Of a stretch of DNA of 64,000 nucleotides, positions 58,985 to 64,000 are shown one piece after another. Under the pieces are notes generated by a model. That model ran no database searches, was not told the origin of the DNA, and saw only the letters and a list, made by a program, of their open reading frames with translations. Positions within the stretch are counted from its first letter, which is position 1. Every line of letters begins with the position of its first letter. Both the position numbers and the translations under genes were made by a program. Origin of the DNA: Candidatus Caldilinea saccharophila (lineage in GTDB: Bacteria; Chloroflexota; Anaerolineae; Caldilineales; Caldilineaceae); the NCBI GenBank assembly GCA_016710365.1, contig JADJVW010000015.1:124001-188000 (forward strand). The letters run 5' to 3'.

Positions 58985-60406
58985 TGACGCCGCGTGCCTG
59001 GACATCCGTCCAACCTGGCCACCTGATCGCCGCGCCGGTCGTCGTGCTGGTCTTGCTGCTGGCGCTCCTGCTCGGCGCGCGCGCCTCCGTGTCCAATCTT
59101 GCGCTGCTGGCGACCGGCTTTGGCGCGATCGTGCTCGTGGCCAACCCATCGCTCGGACTGCCTGCGGTGCTGCTCTCCGCCTTGCTGCTCCCGCTCTCGA
59201 TTCCAACGGGCACTGAGGTGATGCTTCACCCGGTTGTCTTTGTGCTCGCTGCCGTCGCTGGCCTCTCGCTGTTGAAAAGCGTCCGCGCCCAGCGTTTTGT
59301 GTTGGCCGCGTCACCCGCCAATTTACCGCTGCTGCTCTTTCTGATCGCTGGGCTGCTCTCGTTTGCCGTCGGCAACGCCACCTGGGACTGGATGGTCCCG
59401 CACAAGTCCAACTTCTGGCTCGTGCAGTTTGCACAGTGGGCGATCTTTGCGCTGTCGGCCGCCGCTTTCTGGCTGACGGCCAATACGGTGCGCTCGATCG
59501 CTGCCTTGCAGCGACTGACCTGGCTTTTCTTGGGCGTCGCCGGCGCGCTTGCCCTGCTGCGCATGGCATCTGTGACCGCCCCGCTCGCCAACGCGATCTC
59601 AACCGGTGCATTTATCCGCGCCCCGCTGTGGGTGCTGCTGATCGCGCTGGGCGGCGGGCAGCTTCTGTTCAACCGTTCGCTCGGCGCAGCGGCGCGAATT
59701 TTTCTGCTTGCTGTCATCGTCGCGGTGCTCTTTTACGCCTTTGTAGAGGCGCGAAGCCGCCTCCACGTGGGTCGGGATCGGTGTTGCGATGGCAGTGCTG
59801 GTCTGGCTGCGCTGGCCTCGGCTGCGTTGGCTGATGATCGGGATGGTCGTTCTGCTGGCCGTCAGCGGCGCGCTCTTTCCCTTTTTCTACGAATTTGCCG
59901 GCGGTGATCGTGAGTGGGATCAAAGCGGCGGCGCGCGCCTGGTGCTGATCGAGCGCGTGGTGGAGGTGACCCTGCGCAATCCGATCACCGGATTAGGCCC
60001 CGCGGCTTATCGGCCCTATGCGAACGTCAAGCCACTGCCCTACGGCCGCGCGCTGTGGATGACGCCGCAGATCAATTCTCACAACAACTATGTGGATCTC
60101 TTTTCACATGTAGGTTTAGTCGGTCTCGCCTTATTTGGCTGGTTTGTGATCGCGCTCTGGCGTCAAGGGCTACGCGCTCGCCACCGCCATCGACAGGGCT
60201 TTGCGTCCGGCTACGTGAACGGCGTCTTGGCCGGCGCTTCCAGCCTGGTCATCATGCTCCTGGCGGATTGGCTGCTGCCGTTTGTTTACAACATCGGCTT
60301 CTACGGCTTTCAGGCCAGCGTGTTGGTCTGGCTCTTTTGGGGCGGGATGGTCGTGCTGGACCGGCTGCCGGCGCAACCGGTGCATGGGTTGGATGCGCCG
60401 AATTAA
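58984..60406 (+). CDS. O-antigen ligase-family membrane protein, frameshifted
   Basis: Multi-pass protein of about 473 residues. Helices include PVVVLVLLLALLLGARASVS, PAVLLSALLLPLSIPT and IFLLAVIVAVLFYAFVEARS. At about 59753 the frame breaks inside the conserved ARS..W region; the other frame continues ASTWVGIGVAMAVLVWLRWP, then a large external loop with RNPITGLGPAAYRPYANVKP and SHNNYVDLFSHVGLVGLALF, the signature Wzy_C loop carrying the H-N-Y residues. It is likely a polymerase or ligase of the locus. The coexistence with Wzm/Wzt is notable because that route normally does not need a Wzy polymerase. Confidence 0.82.
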
Positions 60407-60422
60407 TAAAGCAGGCTGGACG

Positions 60423-61256
60423 ATGCAAACTTCACTTTTCAAGCTGCCAATACTGGCGATCACCCTCTGGCGACGCCTGGGGCTGAGGGGCGCACTGCGC
60501 TATGCTTTTTTCGAGCGAATGCAACCTTACGCCAGGTGGATTGGCCGCGCGCCAGGCGGCGCTTATGCTCTGCCGGTGCGCGGCGTAGCGCATCCTCTTT
60601 TGTGCCGCCCCCAGACGAGCGATCGCTGGGCCTTTGGCCAGGTTTTTATTCATCGACAGTATGCTACACTGCCCAATACGCTCGACCCCAAGTTGATCGT
60701 AGATTGTGGCGCCAATGTCGGCTATGCCTCCGTCTTCTTTCTGACGCGTTTTCCCCAAGCCCACTTGATCGCGGTCGAACCCGACCCGGACAATGTCGAA
60801 CTCCTGCGTCAAAATCTGGCGCCGTACGGGCCACGCGCTAAGGTCATTCAGGCCGCGATCTGGTCGGAAGCGGTGGGGCTGATCGTGGAGCACAGCCGTG
60901 TGGAGAGGAACGCACAGTGGGGAACATGGGTGCGCCCCAGCTTGCCGCACGAAACATCGGACGTGAATGGAATCGATCTGGCGTCATTGCTGGTAGAATC
61001 GGGCCACCACGCGATCGACATTGTCAAAATCGATATCGAAGGGGCGGAAACGGCGATCTTTGCGCAAGACTGCCGCAGTTGGCTGGATAGTGTCGCCGTG
61101 ATCGAGATCGAACTACATGGCGACGAAGGCGAGCGTCTCTTCCGGCAGGCGCTTGGTCCTGATGCGTTCCACTATACCGTCTGCGGGGAGATCACCGTAG
61201 CGATGCGCACTGCACCGGTAAAGGAGACCAATGCTGCTTTCGGTCGTCATCGTTAA
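60423..61256 (+). CDS. FkbM-family methyltransferase
   Basis: A 277-residue SAM-dependent methyltransferase. The FkbM hallmark LIVDCGANVGYASVFFLTRF is followed by LIAVEPDPDNVELLRQNLAP, then DIVKIDIEGAETAIF near residue 205 and VIEIELHGDE. Such enzymes usually O-methylate sugars or glycan hydroxyls. The start at 60423 is used; an ATG at 60396 is also in frame. The 3' end overlaps the next gene by 26 bases. It belongs to the polysaccharide locus and, with the 50427 gene, gives the locus two methylating activities. Confidence 0.87.
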   Translation: MQTSLFKLPILAITLWRRLGLRGALRYAFFERMQPYARWIGRAPGGAYALPVRGVAHPLLCRPQTSDRWAFGQVFIHRQYATLPNTLDPKLIVDCGANVGYASVFFLTRFPQAHLIAVEPDPDNVELLRQNLAPYGPRAKVIQAAIWSEAVGLIVEHSRVERNAQWGTWVRPSLPHETSDVNGIDLASLLVESGHHAIDIVKIDIEGAETAIFAQDCRSWLDSVAVIEIELHGDEGERLFRQALGPDAFHYTVCGEITVAMRTAPVKETNAAFGRHR

Positions 61257-62166
61257 CTGGAACACGCGCGATCTGCTGATGCGCTGCCTGCGCTCGCTCC
61301 AGACCGCGCGCCAGGCGCTGCCGGCGGGAGCGACGGAGGTGATCGTCGTCGACAATGGGTCGAGCGATGGCAGCCCGCAGGCTGTCGCAGCGACGTTTGA
61401 CGATGTGCAGTTGATTGCCAATCAGCACAATGCCGGTTTCGCTGCGGCCAACAATCAGGCGCTGCGCTATGCGCGCGGCGAGTTTCTTCTGCTCCTCAAC
61501 AGCGACGCTGAAATCGTATATCCCAACGCGCTGCTGGTTTTGCTCGATGCACTGATGCGTCGCCCAGATGCAGGGGCCGCCGGTCCGCTTATGCTCAACA
61601 CGGATGGTTCCATGCAGAGCAGTTTTGGTGAATTGCCCACGGTGCTGGATGAATGGATCGGCCCTTACTGGGCGGATTTCTACGCCAAGCCCTGGGGTCG
61701 CTTTGGTGGGCGTTTCTGGCGCGAGCGTCTGGAGCAGGGTAAGCCCTTTGCCGTTGACCGGGTCTCCTTTGCCTGCACCCTTATTCGCCGCACTGCGCTT
61801 GAGCGAGTCGGTCGGCTCGATGAAGCCTTCACGTTCTACTCTGAAGACTACGACTGGTTCCGCCGGCTCAAGGACGCTCACATGGCGGCGCTTTTCTGCC
61901 CGCACGCGGTGGTGATGCACCATTGGGGGGCGAGTTCTCGGCAGCGCAGTGAATGGTCGCTGCGCCAGCTCTATCGCAGCAAACGGCGCTACTTTGCCAA
62001 GCACGCCGGTGTGCGCGCTGAACGAATGTTGCGGGTAGGCCTGTTCTTCCGCTTTGCCGCCCGTATGGCGCTGACCATCGCACGATGCCTGTTCAACCGG
62101 CCGTATGCCAGCCAGTCGGTCACACGCTATTGGCTGCTCATGCGCGATCTGGGGAGCGCCCCATGA
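61231..62166 (+). CDS. GT2-family glycosyltransferase
   Basis: GT-A transferase of 311 residues. Segments are LLSVVIVNWNTRDLLMRCLR, EVIVVDNGSSDGSPQ, NQHNAGFAAANNQALRYARG, the metal-binding LLLNSDAEIV, and LDEAFTFYSEDYDWFRRLKD at the catalytic acid region. AAAGGAGA three bases ahead supports the start at 61231 inside the end of the FkbM gene. It probably extends the glycan; donor unknown. The C-terminal part is basic and may attach to the membrane. Confidence 0.9.
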   Translation: MLLSVVIVNWNTRDLLMRCLRSLQTARQALPAGATEVIVVDNGSSDGSPQAVAATFDDVQLIANQHNAGFAAANNQALRYARGEFLLLLNSDAEIVYPNALLVLLDALMRRPDAGAAGPLMLNTDGSMQSSFGELPTVLDEWIGPYWADFYAKPWGRFGGRFWRERLEQGKPFAVDRVSFACTLIRRTALERVGRLDEAFTFYSEDYDWFRRLKDAHMAALFCPHAVVMHHWGASSRQRSEWSLRQLYRSKRRYFAKHAGVRAERMLRVGLFFRFAARMALTIARCLFNRPYASQSVTRYWLLMRDLGSAP

Positions 62167-63083
62167 GCACAACGATCAGTGTGATCATTCCAACCTACAA
62201 TCGCGCCGAGATGCTGGCGCAGGTGCTGCCGGCCTATTTGCAGTTTGCGGAGGTGCAGGAAGTGATCGTCGTGGACGATGGCGGCGCCGATCAGACAGGC
62301 GAGATGCTTACTGCGATGCAGCAAGGCGACGCCCGCGTCGTTTATCTGCGCCATCCAGCCAACCGCGGCATGACGCACGCGCGCAACACCGGCATCGCCC
62401 ATGCCACCGGCGAGCTGATCCTCTTTTCCGAAGATGACCTGGCGCCGGCGCCGGCGTCGTTGCCGGTGTTGGCCGCGCACATGCAGACGGCCGGCGCCGA
62501 CATCATCGCGGGCCGGCGCATTTGGATGCGCATCGGCGAGACGGAAGTGCAGGCGCTCGCCCGCGCCGATCGTGATCGTTGGCCGCTGGTCAACCGTCGC
62601 CTGCTCGAACATTACAGCCACGCCCGCACGCCCAACGATATGCCGTCGCCGCTCGTCAACGCCACCATGCTGGTGCGGCGCCGCGTGGTGCAAAGCGTCC
62701 GCTTTGCGGGCTGTTTCCCCGGCAACGCCTGGCGTGAGGAGTCCGACTTTCAACTGCGGGCGCAGCAGGCCGGGTTTCGGGTTGTCTTCTGCCCTCATGT
62801 CCTCTTTTACCATTACGACCGCACCAGCGCGGGTCGCGGGCGCAACCGCCTGAAGAGTGACCTGGTCTATCTCTACTGGATCTATCGCAACAATCTCACC
62901 TTTCTCAACCGTCACCGCGAGTATCTGGCGCGTGAGATTCCCGAATCATTGATTCTAGGCCAGCCACTGCTAACCAACCTTTTTTACATCACCTATCGCA
63001 CCTTTCTGCTGATTCAAACCGAGGCGCGCCGCGCCTTGCTTAGCCGCCGGCAGGCAGGGCGCAAGCTGCCGGCTTCCCGTTGA
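62163..63083 (+). CDS. GT2-family glycosyltransferase
   Basis: A 306-residue GT-A enzyme, with start STTISVIIPTYNRAEMLAQV at 62163 overlapping the previous stop. It has VIVVDDGGADQTGEML, NRGMTHARNTGIAHATGELI, a D-x-D-like FSEDDLAPAPAS, and NAWREESDFQLRAQQAGFRV in the acceptor-binding end. The stop overlaps the next ATG (TGATG), so the run of transferases remains coupled. Acceptor and donor are unknown. Confidence 0.9.
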   Translation: MSTTISVIIPTYNRAEMLAQVLPAYLQFAEVQEVIVVDDGGADQTGEMLTAMQQGDARVVYLRHPANRGMTHARNTGIAHATGELILFSEDDLAPAPASLPVLAAHMQTAGADIIAGRRIWMRIGETEVQALARADRDRWPLVNRRLLEHYSHARTPNDMPSPLVNATMLVRRRVVQSVRFAGCFPGNAWREESDFQLRAQQAGFRVVFCPHVLFYHYDRTSAGRGRNRLKSDLVYLYWIYRNNLTFLNRHREYLAREIPESLILGQPLLTNLFYITYRTFLLIQTEARRALLSRRQAGRKLPASR

Positions 63084-64000
63084 TGCTGCGCAACCGCTCT
63101 CTCCTCCTTATTCTGGGGATCGCCGTTCTGTTGCGCGTGGCCGTGGCCCTCTATCTGGGCGATGCAACCCCGCCCACCAAGGACGAGACTTCCTACTCCC
63201 TGCTCGCCGCACGCCTGGCCGGCGGCTACGGCTACAGCTTTGCCGACGCCTGGTACCCTTTCACCCCAGCCAACACGCCCACCGCGCACTGGTCTTTCCT
63301 CTATACCGCCTTTGTCGCCACTATCTATGCGATCGTTGGGGTGCATCCACTGGCGGTGCGTCTTGTGCAGGCTGTGCTCACTGGCCTGCTCATGCCCTGG
63401 CTGATTTGGCGTCTGGCGCGGCGCTGGCAACCCGCCCATGTTGCCCTGATCGCTGCGGCGCTGGCAGCGGTTTACGCCTATTTTGTGCTCTATGGCGCGC
63501 AAGTGCAGACCGAAGGTTTCTTTCTGCTGGCTGTGCTCTGGTCGCTCGAACGCAGCTTGACGTTGCAGGATAAACTTTCGACGCAGAGGCGCAAAGCAGC
63601 AACGGGACGGAGCGAGCAAGAGGCAGCAAAAACCGCATTGTCCTCTGCCTATCTCTGCACCTCTGCGCCTCCGCGTCAAGATTCTCTCTTCGTTATCGCG
63701 CTCACCTTGGGTCTGAGTCTGGGCGTTGCTACGCTGCTGCGCCAGTCGATTTTGCCTTGGGTTGTCGTGCTTTTTATGTGGCTGTTGGGGATGAATAGCC
63801 TGGCTCTCAAGCGTGTAAGCGCTAGAACTCTTTTGGTGCTCTTGATCGCCGGACTGGTGCTCTTCGCAACTATTTTGCCTTTTACGCTGCGCAACTATCA
63901 CGCGTATGGCGATTTTTTGTTGCTCAACTCCAATGCAGGCTATGCCATGTATTCGGCGCAGCATCCCTTACACGCAACTAGCTTTGAAGCCTACACCGCC
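63083..64000 (+). CDS. GT39-like membrane glycosyltransferase, partial at window end, carrying an in-frame repeat insertion
   Basis: The open frame continues to the window edge (306 codons read). It begins MLRNRSLLLILGIAVLLRVA, a first membrane helix, followed by a loop with TPPTKDETSYSLLAARLAGG, where the Asp-Glu pair is the usual catalytic-type site of GT-C/ArnT-PMT-like transferases. More helices follow: VRLVQAVLTGLLMPWLIWRL, HVALIAAALAAVYAYFVLYG and LPWVVVLFMWLLG. Between two helices, residues of about 167-198 (TQRRKAATGRSEQEAAK and following) are encoded by a family-A palindrome, giving a charged segment unlike the rest. Such enzymes transfer a sugar from a polyprenyl phosphate to protein, lipid or glycan. 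The 3' end lies outside the window. Confidence 0.82.
   Translation, partial: MLRNRSLLLILGIAVLLRVAVALYLGDATPPTKDETSYSLLAARLAGGYGYSFADAWYPFTPANTPTAHWSFLYTAFVATIYAIVGVHPLAVRLVQAVLTGLLMPWLIWRLARRWQPAHVALIAAALAAVYAYFVLYGAQVQTEGFFLLAVLWSLERSLTLQDKLSTQRRKAATGRSEQEAAKTALSSAYLCTSAPPRQDSLFVIALTLGLSLGVATLLRQSILPWVVVLFMWLLGMNSLALKRVSARTLLVLLIAGLVLFATILPFTLRNYHAYGDFLLLNSNAGYAMYSAQHPLHATSFEAYTA
63580..63677. repeat. Family-A palindromic repeat inside the GT39-like coding sequence
   Basis: The left arm GACGCAGAGGCGCA (63580-63593) and right arm TGCGCCTCCGCGTC (63664-63677) match at 13 of 14 positions when inverted. The centre contains AGAGGCA paired with TGCCT-like sequence. The whole unit is translated in frame without a stop codon, adding roughly 33 residues to a membrane-protein loop. 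Confidence 0.85.

Noticed and set aside
58166..59611. Open minus-strand frame of 481 codons opposite the GT4 and O-antigen ligase genes
   Set aside because: Its composition (Arg/Ala/Gln-rich) is that of a codon-phase shadow, with no signal, motif or start context.
47211..64000. Exosortase/PEP-CTERM system suggested by the EpsH1-type glycosyltransferases
   Set aside because: No exosortase gene and no PEP-CTERM tail were seen; the F-L-P endings do not match that signal.

Overview
The window is high-GC bacterial DNA of 64 kb with about 46 protein genes, no rRNA, tRNA or CRISPR array that I could find, one decayed IS110-type insertion sequence and an unusual load of dispersed palindromic repeats. 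Gene content and protein style (delta-60 repeat proteins, secreted proteins ending in an F-L-P motif, Tm-1-like/PEP-hydrolase-like pair, GH4 sugar operon, numerous GT4 transferases) point to a filamentous Chloroflexota of the Caldilineae/Anaerolineae type. That assignment rests on recalled family distribution and not on a marker gene comparison.

Layout. 0-2.6 kb: two GT4 glycosyltransferases. 3.0-6.1 kb: a large secreted ExeM/NucH-type nuclease. 6.2-10.9 kb: Ap4A phosphorylase-like enzyme, methyltransferase-like gene, GNAT acetyltransferase, dynamin-like GTPase and a small conserved protein. 11.3-16.2 kb: lipoprotein plus a MacB/FtsX-type ABC system with two ATPases. 16.2-17.5 kb: IS110 remnant. 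17.5-22.1 kb: phytase-like esterase lipoprotein, OmpR/histidine kinase pair and a PepSY protein. 22.4-31.7 kb: a DeoR-controlled sugar catabolic cluster (SIS isomerase, ABC importer without its own ATPase, GH4 glycosidase, PfkB kinase, GatZ/KbaZ-like aldolase subunit). 31.7-36.6 kb, opposite strand: PEP-hydrolase-like and Tm-1-like proteins, cupin, vanadium haloperoxidase-like protein and phosphotriesterase-like protein. 36.7-41.9 kb, minus strand: the translation/transcription block nusA-ylxR-infB-rbfA. 42.4-64 kb: a surface polysaccharide locus that opens with a giant delta-60 propeller protein and continues with two O-antigen ligase-family membrane proteins, a Wzm/Wzt exporter, a BNR-type membrane-anchored protein, two methyltransferases, at least seven glycosyltransferases and a GT39-like membrane transferase cut by the window edge.

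Two genome-scale signals stand out. First, at least twelve otherwise well-conserved genes are broken by single small indels (plus one in-frame TAG), several in G runs. This looks like uncorrected long-read assembly error more than decay, and the affected genes are annotated here across the break. Second, at least three families of imperfect palindromes are scattered between genes. Some supply stop codons to the neighbouring gene, and one sits in frame inside the GT39-like coding sequence.
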